Assembly: GCA_905182985.1 (NCBI GenBank)
Contig: CAJJDN010000149.1
Span: forward strand, 5,099-69,098
Reading direction: 5' to 3'
Origin: Paramecium sonneborni
Taxonomy: Eukaryota; Ciliophora; Oligohymenophorea; Peniculida; Parameciidae
DNA: 64,000 bases
Shown here: positions 23,374-35,243 of the stretch, in pieces
Layout: each line of letters begins with the position of its first letter
How positions within the stretch are numbered: position 1 is the stretch's first letter
Position numbers and translations under genes: made by a program
Notes under the pieces: model-generated
Told to the model about the DNA's origin: nothing
Databases searched by the model: none
The model's input: only the letters and a program-made list of their open reading frames with translations

Positions 23374-24000
23374 ATCTATTTAAGCTATCAATGCTTTATC
23401 TTCATTTCTTCTATCATTTTCATTACTCTTTAATTATTCTATAAAGTTTCTTGCTATTCTTCTTCCCTTCTTCTTTCTAGAGAATTTGAAATGGACTTAA
23501 GATTATCTAAATTCAGATGTTCCATACTATTCTTAGAAGATATTTTGTTTAAAAATACACAAAAGTATATTGTTTTTTTCATCTTTTTGCCCTTAAAATT
23601 TTAAACTTTTTCTATCTAAAGAGGAAAATTTACTTTTTCTTTTAACTAGAATTCGAATTTTTACAACTATGTTGAATGTTCATTTTTTAAATCTTTATTG
23701 AATCTATTCTTTATTTTTAATTTCTTCTCAGAAATCTTTCTAATTTATTATGTGTCACTTTTTTATTATCTTATTCTGATAATTTCTATCGAAAAAAATA
23801 ATTTTTTGAATTTATTACTCTATTTTTTATTTGTAATTCTATTATTCTTTACACAATAAATATTTGTTTAATAATCACAAAAATAATACACAAATACTCT
23901 TTTTCTATTGGTTATTATTTAATTATAAACTAATTTATCAATTAATAAATTGAAAACATAAAACTAAGCTTAATGAGATTAGCCAAAAATTAAATTAAAA
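23374..24000 (-). CDS. possible small basic hypothetical protein, frame unclear
   Basis: On the minus strand three frames stay open for long stretches. Protein-like parts are NKKVTHNKLERFLRRNQKQR, then SQKKKQIFLFRQKK, and near the end KFSRKKKGRRIARNFIEQLK. A 29-nt GTGTAT...AAG intron would connect the last two but leaves a TGA in frame. Low confidence. Basic Lys/Arg-rich product if real. Confidence 0.3.
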
Positions 24001-24141
24001 GAAAAATTAAATTATTTAACTTCCTTCAAAAAATATTTAATTATTTTTATTATATAATCATTTTGTGTTTAAATAAATTATAAGGGGATAATAATAATAA
24101 AATTAATCGCTAGTAGGGAATATAGAATGCCATAATATAAA

Positions 24142-26727
24142 TCAATTAGATATTAAAATATCATTTTATTTTTTCTATTATTAAAACGGAGCTAATTCCT
24201 TGAATAATAAGCAATATTTAATTACCTTTACTAATAAATCTATTTCTTCTCTTAGAAAATCAAATGTAGTTTAAGTTTAGATTCTTTGCTTACAAAAATC
24301 TTCATTCAATTATCTAAATCAAATATATGTATACTTTAAATGTTATCTAAGTCTTTTATTTTCATCATTGGCTTGTTTATACTTTGTTATTAGATTTTAA
24401 TGTTTGATTTTATCAGTCTCTGATAAAACTTATGGGTCATTCATAATTTTGTCAAGTTCAGAATTAAGTGCCTATAAAGATTCTTTACATTTTTAATATG
24501 ATGCTTAGAGCGACCTATTATCTTCCATAAGTTTTTCTAAGTCTTGCAAATTAAAAGCTTAAGATGATCCAATTAATGTTACAATTTTAGATTAATCTAA
24601 CACAAAATTCTTTACCAATTTTAGATGGAATTTCAAATATTTCATAAGATTAAGATGCTATACACAATGTTTATTTTAATAGTTTATCCTTAATACTTTA
24701 TTGAATATAATACTATCTAATTTTCATGTTTAATTTAGAAGGCTGGTAGCAAAATAGAAACATAGATTCCTTAAGGCATTAAAATTATTATTATCTTATC
24801 AATAATATAAGTGTTAATTCACATTAAAATAAATATAATTTATATAATTCAACTCTTATATCTACAAGATTTCTAAGTATTTTCTAATTCAGTTGTCAAT
24901 TTTCCTTTAGCTTGAAGTAATTTACCAATCAAGAATTTAATTTCATTATTAATATGCACACTTTTTGATGGCTACTAGTTCTCTTTATTCTATAATACCA
25001 ATTATATTTACATATTTGAATGAAGTAGAATCATTATGATTAGATTCATCTTAATTAATGTATCTAGCCTTAATTTATTAAATATGATTAATATGGTTAT
25101 CATTCATTCTCAAAGTTGTTTATGGTTATTGTTAACATAAACTATGTTTTAGATTGTTTAACTAAACTTAAGTAAAGGAAGGAACCTTAAAGTGCGAAAA
25201 TGAAGTATTATGGGTTTTTTATTAAGTAGATAGCGAAGTTGTTTAATTTTAATAACTTTGATCATTCTATCCCAACATTTTACTTAGATTTGAGGTTGAA
25301 GTTATATTATGAGCTTTGTTTCCTTATTGTGAATATGATCTTCTTTGATCAACTTCATTATTAAATCTAGTAGTTTATTAATTTGATATTTTAAATCTAA
25401 TATATTCATCTCCAGTTTCTGTTTCTTCTTTCATTATGCTTGCATCTTAAAGGTATGAATTAAGATTTAAATTGTTTGATGGAAGAGAATTAGTAGATTG
25501 AGATTTAGTTTTTTTACTCATCATTAAATTGAAGTCTTCAATAGGCATAGGAAGTGTATCATGATTATTAGCTTTAATTTTTTCAAATGATTAGTTTTTT
25601 GGAGGTTACTATGATTATTTTTATAATGATGTTATAGAGTTCTTTGGTTACTATAAAACTTATTTAAAATCTGGTTAAGATATATGAAAACTCTTGCATT
25701 AAACAGGACTTTCTTAAGAAACAACAGAATTCCTAATTTTTGTCATATCAACACTCTTTTTCTTTGAAGTACTATCATAATTGTTGGTATTTCTAAAATA
25801 TTCATTAAATTTAAACTTACATTCTTTGCTCATCAATTTATTTATTTAACATTTTTTTTTCATATTAAAATTAAACTTATTGTTCATGCATTTCTTATTT
25901 TAAAGCTACAATTTATTCATCATATTTCTATTACAATTATTGAACTTCTTAATTTGACTCAATATGTGTTTAATATTTTTTAATTGTATTTTGACTTCGA
26001 ATTAATCTTTATTGTAATTGTTCTTTTTCTTTTTCATATAACTATGCTAATTATTAATATCTTTGATCATAATCTGATTATTTTTCTTGCATGTCTTTAA
26101 AAAAGTTATCTTTCATTTTTTAAATTTCTTGTTCGCACTATAATTTTTATACTTATTCTTTAGATTTAAAATTTTCCTCATTTTTTTGTATTTGATCTTT
26201 GAATTTCATAATTTCTGAGTTTAAATGCTATTTATCTGATTCTAAACTCTAAATTTTATGATCGTAAGTAATTTATTATTTTTGTTACTATAGCTCAATA
26301 TCTTTAATTTAAATATCTTTTTCATTTAATTATTCATTTAGACATCTAAGCTAAAAGTTATAATTTAATTTTACTTTTTCTTCTAATTTCGTTATACTGT
26401 CTTAATGCTTTTTATTATTCGCCATCTAGACATCAATAGATTTTTGAAATTCTGTATAACTTTTTTGCTTTATAACTTAGATAATTAATGATACTTATGT
26501 TTTTCCTGATATATCTATAGCTTATGTTATGGTATCATTTAATTTCTTTTAATTCATTTCTCTAGTTTTATAATCTTCCAATTAAATTTCTAATAATTGA
26601 ATTTTTTGTTCATATAAGGCTTTGTCCTTTTTCCATTCATTCTCTTTCATAGCATACTAAAATATAAATACAATGTTTTTACGTTTTTTTTAAGCTAAAT
26701 TAGGTCTTCTTATTCATTATTTTCCAT
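24142..26727 (-). CDS. large coiled-coil protein with a GBP-tail-like N-terminus
   Basis: From ATG 26727 and after a 26-nt intron the frame reads ENEWKKDKALYEQKIQLLEI, the type of coiled coil found after the GTPase domain in ciliate guanylate-binding proteins. Coiled coil continues for about 260 residues (to MMNKLQL). Then a Ser/Asn/Gln-rich unstructured centre (SQSTNSLPSNNLNLNSY and QRRSYSQQGNKAHN) follows, and a second coiled coil near the C-terminus (LEKLMEDNRSLQASYQK). The stop is at 24142-24144. Introns of 22, 21 and 27 nt are clear in the 3' half. The frame between about 24650 and 24950 is not certain. A cytoskeletal or scaffold role is likely. Confidence 0.65.
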
Positions 26728-26883
26728 TCAAATTTAACGATTAATTAGAAAAAATAAATAAAAAGAAAAAGTTATGAGCAAAGATGAATATAATATTTAT
26801 ATACTAAAAATGAAGTATGATATATAATAATGAATTTGAAGTATGTTTAATAATTAATTAATAATTATTAAAATAAAAAAACG

Positions 26884-28200
26884 ATGATTGATCTTGAACA
26901 AATCAAATTGGAATAAATAAATGATTTTAAGGCAATTCAATAAATTTTGTATTTTAAAATAAAAAATTTGAGCTCAGTAGTGAAGCAGCATAATTTTTAA
27001 ATTAATAAAAAGGAACCATTACAATAATAATTTATATGTAAAATACAGAACAGGAAAGAGTTTTTAATTAAATAAATTGATTGATCTTGAGAATAAAGGA
27101 GTATTGATTTTGTAATAGGTTTTAGTTAGTTCTGCAACAATATATTGCACTTAAAGGATATGATTTTATACAAACCAATAAAAAATAAACAAAGCAATCT
27201 TTAAATATATTTTTGGATACAGAAGGTAGTGAATCAGGAGTTAAATCATAACATCATGATGCTATAATATTAACTTTAGCCATTTTAATGAGAAGCACAT
27301 TTATTTATGTTCAATTCTATAGGATGTATTGAAGAATAATCAATTATTTAACTTCATCTTACTACTTTATTATCAAAGAATATTTAAGTTTAAGACCATG
27401 ATAATAGTAATAATGAAAATATATTGTGTTATTATACATCAAAAGTATGGTTATTTAGAGATTTTGTACTTGAAATGAAAAATGGATAAAATAGAAAGAT
27501 TAAATCAAAAGAATATTTAGAATTTGCATTATATAATGATCGTCAATATTAGTGTTAGAATTCTAAAAATATTAGAAAAACTTTATTAACATGTGTCTTT
27601 AGATTTCTTACAGCTTATGATTAAAAATTTGCTGGAACTGAAAAAGCTAACACATTTTCAAGAGAATTATCATCCCATCATTCTAAAGAAATTAATCAAT
27701 TCTATTATACAATTATCATTAGCTAATTTATTAGATAAAAATACAGCTAAAATAAAAATTAAGAAAAGGAAGAAAAATCTGTTTAATGAGACGAATAAAA
27801 ACAATTATTAGATAATATCAAAATTTTAGAATAAAATATATCATAACATTAAACAAAAATTAGAAAATTAAATTAGGATAAAGTCTAATTGGAAGTTTAA
27901 AAAAAAATAATTATCTAATTAAATAAGTAAATTATAAACTGAAATAAAAAAATTAGGTATTTACCTAAATTTTAGAGATAATATAAAAGATGTCAATGAA
28001 TTATAAAATATGATTGCTTAAAAAAATGATAAAATTAGAGGTCTTAAAAATCATTACTGTAAAGATGCGCTTATTAAATATTTATTGTTATAAACTAAAA
28101 AGAAAAAAGGTTGGATGAAGCAAATCCTTATGATTTAAAACTATATGATAATATTTATAATATCATTTCAATTTTGAATACTGTTTTATGTATTGTGTAT
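26884..28200 (+). pseudogene. guanylate-binding protein (GBP/atlastin-type GTPase) pseudogene
   Basis: The sequence keeps GBP hallmarks out of register: the G3 motif LDTEGSESG, the helix HDAIILTLAILMRSTFIY, then NSIGCIEEQSIIQLHLTTLL, and KVWLFRDFVLEMKNG, which match GBP blocks 'DTEG', 'YNSIG' and 'W.xRDF'. A 4-base insertion between FIY and NSIG shifts the frame, the P-loop (GxxxxGKS) cannot be found, and the second half of the G domain is degenerate. A coiled-coil tail continues to about 28150. GBPs are large GTPases with roles in membrane remodelling. The gene is very probably dead. It lies head to head with the coiled-coil gene whose N-terminus resembles a GBP tail. Confidence 0.75.
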
Positions 28201-28261
28201 TTGATTTAAAAAATACTTAGATAGATTTTCACAGAAATTATTAATATTTTAATAACATTGA

Positions 28262-28994
28262 ATGGAATATTCAAACCAGAGACCTCCATAAAATTATTCA
28301 TAGATGGATGATTAAAAAACATTAGATTTAGAAGAAAGTGTTTCTGAGACAATAGTAAATCAAATAACCTATTTAGATGAGAGATTTAAGAATGATCGCT
28401 TTTAAATTAAAATATGTTTTGATTCCAAAAGAATAAGAAGACAATGGAAAAGAATTAAGAAATTGTATAACATAATTTAATATTTCATAGGGGATTTATG
28501 GGGACCCTTAATTTTTTGTTTAGTCTTGGCTATGTAAATTAGTATTTGTATTGAAGGACTCTAAGTTTTAAGGCTGAATCTACAACTACTAGTACAAAGT
28601 CTGATGTTTTTGCTATTATTTTTGTTCTTATATGGGTTGGAGCTTTTATAGTTACTCTTAATGCTTAATTGTTGGGAGGAAAAGTGTAATTAAAATCATT
28701 ATTATACTTAGATCATTTTTCTAATCTGTTTGTTTATTGGGATATTGTGTATTTCCAATCAATATTGAAGCAATTATTATAGCATTTTTTGGATCTTATT
28801 TACCATTTGTAGTCAAATTGATTCCTGTATTATTATGTTTCGCTTGGTCTGCTTATTGTAAATATTAGAATTTTTAAATATAAGCATCTGTTGGTTTCAT
28901 GGCATCATTGGTACCACCACATAAAAAGAAATTAGCAGTTTATCCAGTATTTTTATTTTACTTGTTTTTGTCATGGTTTTCTTTGATAGTATGA
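28262..28994 (+). CDS. YIPF6-like (Yip1 domain) Golgi/ER membrane protein
   Basis: Introns at 28534-28556 (23 nt) and 28686-28711 (26 nt) give exactly 228 codons. A hydrophilic N-terminus with the ITYLDERFKNDRFQIKI region leads into the Yip1 domain: GDLWGPLIFCLVLAM, then VLIWVGAFIVTLNAQLLGGK and FFQSVCLLGYCVFPINIEA, and a final YPVFLFYLFLSWFSLIV helix. The DLWGP and LLGG..SFFQS..LLGYC motifs are diagnostic for YIPF6. The protein has five predicted membrane helices and acts in vesicle traffic with Rab GTPases. Its 3' half occurs again after the N at 29570. Confidence 0.92.
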
Positions 28995-29569
28995 TTTTAA
29001 TATACAAATAAAATAATCAAATTCTTCTAACAAGCAATCCCATATCCTATTTATGCATTTCCTCTTCTTTTATCTAATATTTCGAATACTTCAAATCCAT
29101 TTAGTAAACCATTCATAAAAACAAATTTATTTTTTTTCCATTATTACAAATAACGAAATTCATAAAATTCTCCTTCTTCAAAAATACAATAGTTTAAAAT
29201 TATTAATTGTAATTGTCTATAAGTTATTATTATAAAAGAAAGAATTGATTTTATTAGGGTTATTATTGATTAGAAGTAAAGAATAATTAAGATTGATGAA
29301 TAGGTAAAGTATTGAGTTACAATCCTAAAGAGTTCTTTTTATAATTTTTGGGACCAAGTTTTTAACCAGAAACTACAATTGATATGATAATCTATTAAAA
29401 TCAATAGGAGGAGTATTGGAATTAGGAGTAGTTTCTAATAATTGAAATCTTTATGATTATGCTATAGTCTGTTTAGATGAATCATTTAATGTTTAATTGA
29501 ATTATCCTAAAAACATATAAATATTAATATGGGAAATTGTTAAGGTCATTGTTTTTAAAAGAGTGCTAG
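28457..29569. repeat. 1,113-bp exact repeat, copy 1 (assembly overlap)
   Basis: Identical to 29571-30683 and separated from it by a single N at 29570. The block contains most of YIPF6, the following gap and the first 41 bases of the FHA-RINGv gene. It is best read as two overlapping contig ends that were not merged. Confidence 0.9.
28995..29528. other. gap with a possible coding fragment
   Basis: No complete gene. On the plus strand from about 29070 to 29320 one frame looks protein-like (NPFSKPFIKTNLFFF, then IIIKERIDFIRVIIDQKQR) but has no start, domain or clear exon borders. It could be a gene relic. The same sequence recurs in copy 2 (30109-30642). Confidence 0.3.
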
Positions 29570-29570
29570 N

Positions 29571-30108
29571 AAGAAATTGTATAACATAATTTAATATTTC
29601 ATAGGGGATTTATGGGGACCCTTAATTTTTTGTTTAGTCTTGGCTATGTAAATTAGTATTTGTATTGAAGGACTCTAAGTTTTAAGGCTGAATCTACAAC
29701 TACTAGTACAAAGTCTGATGTTTTTGCTATTATTTTTGTTCTTATATGGGTTGGAGCTTTTATAGTTACTCTTAATGCTTAATTGTTGGGAGGAAAAGTG
29801 TAATTAAAATCATTATTATACTTAGATCATTTTTCTAATCTGTTTGTTTATTGGGATATTGTGTATTTCCAATCAATATTGAAGCAATTATTATAGCATT
29901 TTTTGGATCTTATTTACCATTTGTAGTCAAATTGATTCCTGTATTATTATGTTTCGCTTGGTCTGCTTATTGTAAATATTAGAATTTTTAAATATAAGCA
30001 TCTGTTGGTTTCATGGCATCATTGGTACCACCACATAAAAAGAAATTAGCAGTTTATCCAGTATTTTTATTTTACTTGTTTTTGTCATGGTTTTCTTTGA
30101 TAGTATGA
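29571..30108 (+). CDS. YIPF6-like, second partial copy (assembly duplicate)
   Basis: Same sequence as 28457-28994, lacking the first 65 codons because the contig starts inside exon 1. It is almost certainly the same gene as at 28262 and not a paralogue, since not a single base differs. Confidence 0.85.
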
Positions 30109-30683
30109 TTTTAATATACAAATAAAATAATCAAATTCTTCTAACAAGCAATCCCATATCCTATTTATGCATTTCCTCTTCTTTTATCTAATATTTCGAA
30201 TACTTCAAATCCATTTAGTAAACCATTCATAAAAACAAATTTATTTTTTTTCCATTATTACAAATAACGAAATTCATAAAATTCTCCTTCTTCAAAAATA
30301 CAATAGTTTAAAATTATTAATTGTAATTGTCTATAAGTTATTATTATAAAAGAAAGAATTGATTTTATTAGGGTTATTATTGATTAGAAGTAAAGAATAA
30401 TTAAGATTGATGAATAGGTAAAGTATTGAGTTACAATCCTAAAGAGTTCTTTTTATAATTTTTGGGACCAAGTTTTTAACCAGAAACTACAATTGATATG
30501 ATAATCTATTAAAATCAATAGGAGGAGTATTGGAATTAGGAGTAGTTTCTAATAATTGAAATCTTTATGATTATGCTATAGTCTGTTTAGATGAATCATT
30601 TAATGTTTAATTGAATTATCCTAAAAACATATAAATATTAATATGGGAAATTGTTAAGGTCATTGTTTTTAAAAGAGTGCTAG
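29571..30683. repeat. 1,113-bp exact repeat, copy 2 (assembly overlap)
   Basis: Second copy of 28457-29569, following the N. It carries a 5'-truncated YIPF6 copy (29571-30108) and leads without a break into the full FHA-RINGv gene. Confidence 0.9.
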
Positions 30684-31836
30684 TTAAGTTAACAGTGTTG
30701 ATTGTACAAAATTAATTATTCATGTAAAAACATGGTAGAAAGAAGCGTTCTCTTTATTTGATTATGAAAATGCTGCTAATGTTTAAGAACAAACTTTTTA
30801 AGTAATAGATTTATATAGAACTTATAGATAAATACTGAAGGTTATTTAGTTGGTCGTAATTAAGTAGAATGGACAGAAAATGAATCTATCATAAAGGATT
30901 AATTGTGTAAAATAAAGAAAAAAAATGAAAATTATTATCTAGTAAATTCCTATGTTATAAATGAAGATTAGAAATCTGCAATTTAAGAAAATGAAGAATG
31001 TCATACAATTGGTAATAAGTAATAAACTATTATTTAATTTTTTAGAACTGTTTCAGGTAAAATAGGTAATAAAATATGGAAGGTTATTCATGAAAATGGA
31101 ATACCTCTAAAAGAAGGAGACGTAATAAAATTGGGAAGAGTTAAATTTACTATTAGATCAATAGTTTTGGATGTTCAACATGTTAAATCTATTTTAGAAT
31201 TCGAATCTTAATAATCCAACATGTCTGATTAATAAATGTGTAGAATATGTTGTTCTTCTTAATAAACTGCTAAGAATCCACTCTTAAATCCTTGTAAATG
31301 TAATGGGTCTATCAAATACATACATTTAGAATGTTTAAAGACTTGGCTCAGAATGAAATTAGAAAATAGACAAAGCGATAATTGTACTGTTTATTTGTGG
31401 AAGAATTTGGAATGTGAACTTTGTAAATTCAATTTCCCACCTAAATTTAAAAGTGATGATGCCTATTATGATTTAATTGAATTAAGTAAGCCTAATGATT
31501 ATCCTTATTTAATGATGGAATTTGCTAATAAATAAGTATTTTATTAATTCTATGTAGGGATAATAAATTGAATGGAATAATAGTTCAGGGGTTTATATTG
31601 TTAAATTCTCAAATTCTAGAGATCTTAAACTTGGAAGATCTAATGATACTGATGTTAGAGTTAATGATATATCAGTTAGTAGAAATCATGCTAGACTTTT
31701 TGTTTCTGATAATTAAGTGTATCTTTTTGATAATCATTCTAAATTTGGCACTTTATAATAAATAAGAGAAGAAAAATTATAAATCTCAAGAGGTATGGAA
31801 GTATAAATTGGCAGAAGCCTTATTTCATTTTAATGA
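30643..31836 (+). CDS. FHA-RINGv-FHA protein (MARCH-type E3 ubiquitin ligase)
   Basis: Introns at 30802-30827 (26 nt) and 31536-31557 (22 nt) give exactly 382 codons. The start MGNCQGHC suits N-myristoylation and palmitoylation. Residues about 55-195 hold a split FHA-like region (EGYLVGRNQVEW, later GDVIKLGRVKFTI). A RING-CH zinc finger follows (CRICCSS, C-K-C-NGSIKYIHLECLKTWL, CELC; C4HC3 spacing). The C-terminus is a complete FHA domain (KLGRSNDTDVRVNDISVSRNH, then FGTLQQ). FHA domains bind phosphothreonine, so this looks like a phosphorylation-directed E3 ligase. Without the transmembrane helices of animal MARCH proteins, it would use lipid anchors for membranes. Confidence 0.88.
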
Positions 31837-32034
31837 TGCTTATTTATATATTAAAATCTTTTATTATTATTGTATTACACTGTTATGTAAATATTGTATT
31901 TTTCCTAATCAATGAATTACTTAGCTAATTATATCAAATGTCTTCTCAATAAACTGAAAAGATTTAAATTATCGTAAAAATATACATTTGATTCCTTTAT
32001 TTTGAAACTTAATCATTAATATTAATAAAGTGTT

Positions 32035-33171
32035 ATGTATTTATAGAATTCCAATTACAAAATACTCTAGAATATAGGCTCTGGATCTGGCCATTAAGTC
32101 TTTTAAGTTCAGAATATTTCAAACTCTCAAAATTTAGCCTTAAAAATAGAAAAAAATTCTAATCTTGGATAATTAGAAGTAGAAATACAAAAACTTAAAG
32201 AGCTTAGTGGAATTAATGGTATTCCATAATTAATTGATTATGGAAAAACTAAAGATTTAAAGTAAATATGATCATAACTTTAATTAGAAGTTATTTAATC
32301 ACTCCACTATTATAAAGAAATCTTCAAGACATATTAAAAGAAAGTTTCATTTCTCTTTTTAGTACTTTAGCCATTGGATTAAGTTTAATTGAAATTTTGC
32401 AATAAGTTCATAAAAAAGGCATTTTACATCTTGACATAAAACCAGAAAATATAATGATATCATAACCTTATATTAACGTTCCAGTTGATTAAATTCTTAC
32501 TCCTGGCTTTATTCAACTAATTGATTTTGGTTTATCTTAAAAGTTAGGTCAGAAACCTTTTTTAAATAAAGTTTTCGTTGGCTCTTTAAGATATGCCAGT
32601 AGATAAGCTCATAAAGGAAATAAACTTGGTTATAAAGATGATTTAGAAAGTCTACTTTATGTCTTAGTTTATTTAAGAGATTGTAAATTTTTAATAACTG
32701 ACATTTTTAGAGAAGCTGCCTTGGGAATCCTTAAAATAATAATAATCTTAACAATTAGAAATAAGAAAAATAGGAGAAATAAAAGATGCTATATTTAATA
32801 CAACAATTCTTTCTTAAAAATTTCCTCCATAATTTTAATAGTTTAAATCGTATATTGATTCTTTAAACCAATAGACTATGCCAGATTACGAGTATATTAA
32901 AAATCTATTTAAATTGATGCTTTCTATTTAAGATCAATCTTAATTTAATAAATTGACAGGCTCAATCACATTAAGCTAATCTATTAGAAAAACAAAATTA
33001 AATTAAATTAATGAACCTATATTGATGCTATTAGAAAATTTGCCTAATAATAGTTCAATCGATATATCAGAAGATGAAATAGACACTGAAACTTCTTTTG
33101 TTTTCATTTCAGACTTAATCAATTCATATACTACTAACTCTATCAAATCAATAACTGATATAAAATTTTGA
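32035..33171 (+). CDS. casein kinase 1 (CK1)-family protein kinase
   Basis: Introns at 32262-32287 (26 nt) and 32683-32710 (28 nt) give 361 codons. Kinase motifs: glycine loop NIGSGSGHQVFQV, ALKIE lysine, catalytic loop HLDIKPENIMIS, DFGLSQ, and the CK1-type GSLRYASRQAHKGNKLGYKDDLESL in place of the usual APE motif, then LPWESL. This is diagnostic for CK1. Short N-terminus, so the start at ATG 32035 right before the domain is plausible. An acidic Ser-rich tail (SSIDISEDEIDTETSF) follows the domain. CK1 relatives regulate cilia, cell cycle and trafficking; targets unknown. Confidence 0.92.
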
Positions 33172-33249
33172 GAATTGGTTTATTCTATTATGATTTATAT
33201 GTTGTTTATTATTTTGATTTATTATAATAGAAACTAAATAAATCATATT

Positions 33250-33633
33250 TCATTGTGAAGGTTTAAATATGTAATAAGAAATCTTTCTCTTTCCTTAATA
33301 CATATTGTATTTATCAAGTTAATTTTTAGCCTCTTCTATTTTTTCCTTTGATCCTAAATCTAATTTCACAGCCTAATAGGTGTCTACTTAATTATTCTTT
33401 TCTTTCTTTGATTTATTCTTAATTACAATCTTGTCATCATCAATTTTTTAATTATTAAATATTTTTGAAAATAACCATTATTTAATATTATCATGACTAT
33501 CTTTTTCAGGAAATCCTTCAACTATTAAGAATTCTTAAACCTAAACTTCTTTTTATTTTAATTATTACTATTACTATTATTATTATTATTACTATTATTA
33601 TTATTACTACTATTATTACTATTATTATTACTA

Positions 33634-33712
<79 letters not shown>

Positions 33713-34434
33713 GGTTAAGATAATAATGGATCTTCTGTTTAAACACCAACTACTTCATCATCTGAATCATTGTTATCTAATGCATCTATTTCGAATAAGA
33801 TGGGTGATCCATTAATTTCAGTATTGTGTGATTGAATAATTTGCTGAGCACAATTTTTGTTAATAGCTATTATAGTTCCTGTTCCGGTTTTATAATTTGT
33901 ACCCAATTTATAATCAAATTAAACTGATTTTACGTTTTATTAACCAATTAATTAGAGTATTTCTTTATCCTTTGTACTCCATTTATTATGACTAAATCTA
34001 ATTTTAATTTCTTCTTGATCTCCATAATGTCTTAATCTCTTAACAAGCTTATCCATATGTGCTTTATTAAGGTACTCTCTATAATAAATCTTATTAATAA
34101 CCTTTCATAAATATCATCGAATTCTTATTCACTATCGGAACCATCTTCATATTGATTTAATAAATTATCTATATCATCTTGTTAATCTATAACTGTTAAA
34201 ATATTAAAATATACATTTATGTTTGATTGTATCCCAAAATCTCAAGCTATTCTAATTTGGTCGTGTTGGTTCACCATTTGAATTATAGTAATTTCCATAC
34301 TCATCAAACCAACCCATATATTAGTCATAATAGAAATCTATCAAATCTCCATCCTCTTATATCGTAAAACCAGAATGATCTTTAAATTCTTCGTACTCTT
34401 AGAAACGATCTGGGTCAGCCCTTTTGCGTGCCAT
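33250..34434 (-). CDS. hypothetical protein with a ~50-residue polyglutamine tract
   Basis: Introns of 28 and 23 nt (in the 5' third) give exactly 378 codons. The N-terminus (ARKRADPDRFQEYEEF, then YYDQYMGWFDEYGNYYNSNG) is acidic and aromatic. A middle part (MDKLVKRLRHYGDQEEIKIR, then WSTKDKEILQLIGQQNVK) precedes a long run of TAA and TAG codons, read as glutamine (33559-33711). After the run a compact region of about 100 residues (EFLIVEGFPEKDSHDNIKQW) has the look of an RRM-like fold. Function unknown; RNA binding is possible. The tract would read as stops in the standard code. Confidence 0.8.
33559..33711 (-). repeat. (TAA/TAG)n microsatellite coding polyglutamine
   Basis: About 51 trinucleotides of ATT with interspersed ACT on the plus strand, that is TAA with TAG on the coding strand. 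The frame of the host gene, fixed by coding sequence on both sides, makes all of them glutamine. Confidence 0.9.
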
Positions 34435-35243
34435 TAATTAATTTATATTAGACAATAAATTATTTAATATTTAATGAATAATAACTTTAACATAACTTTT
34501 AGAAAACTTAAGACTCTATTTATTTTCTTTAAAACTATATATATTTGAATTTGAAAATTGTTGATCTTACACAAGAATATAAATATTTTAATTCCTTCAT
34601 TGTCAATCTTAAAAACTAAATAATCATAATTTACATCAACAATTTATGTTAACGCATTGAATCTGAAAATTTTTATTCATTCTATAATTTATATTGCTAA
34701 TCTAAATAAAATGTGCTTATTAATCAAATAGATAACTTCAAAATTAGTATATTTATAAAATTTATTAAATTCTTTATTTTATATCTATATTTTTATTATT
34801 TTCTCTCTAATATTTAGTATTAAGATTTGTATAAACCTATTATTCAAAATAAGCTTCCATTCTATTATATATAAATCTAAAATAAAAAGTAAAGATGGAA
34901 TTTGAAGTTTCCAATTTTAATTTTGTTAACTCAAAAATTTCAATATATATTTTTGGGTTGTAAAACTATATAACATATCTAAATAAAATGTAAATATTTT
35001 TAAAGTTAATTCCAAAAGTTTTGATTTTAGTTATGAATTTATTTAAACATAAACCACTAACAATAAATTTAGATTCTTTCTTAAGTGTTATATTTAATTA
35101 TTAAAATTTGAATAATTATTATTGAATTTTTTGGGGAAAAAAGAAGTATTAAAATATATATTTTATATTTTCTATTAAAAATTTGATAAAAATAATAAGA
35201 ATTAATATAAATATTATTTTCAAAATTAATAATAAATATTCTT
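34435..35243. other. AT-rich gap of 0.8 kb
   Basis: I see no gene. The sequence is extremely AT-rich with poly-A and poly-T runs and no frame with protein-like composition. It separates two divergent genes and probably includes their promoters. Confidence 0.45.

Noticed and set aside
28457..30683. Recent tandem gene duplication of YIPF6
   Set aside because: Perfect identity and the single N at the junction indicate unmerged contig overlap.
33558..33749. Polyasparagine protein on the minus strand
   Set aside because: Asparagine is the neighbouring frame of the TAA repeat; the flanking coding frame makes it polyglutamine.
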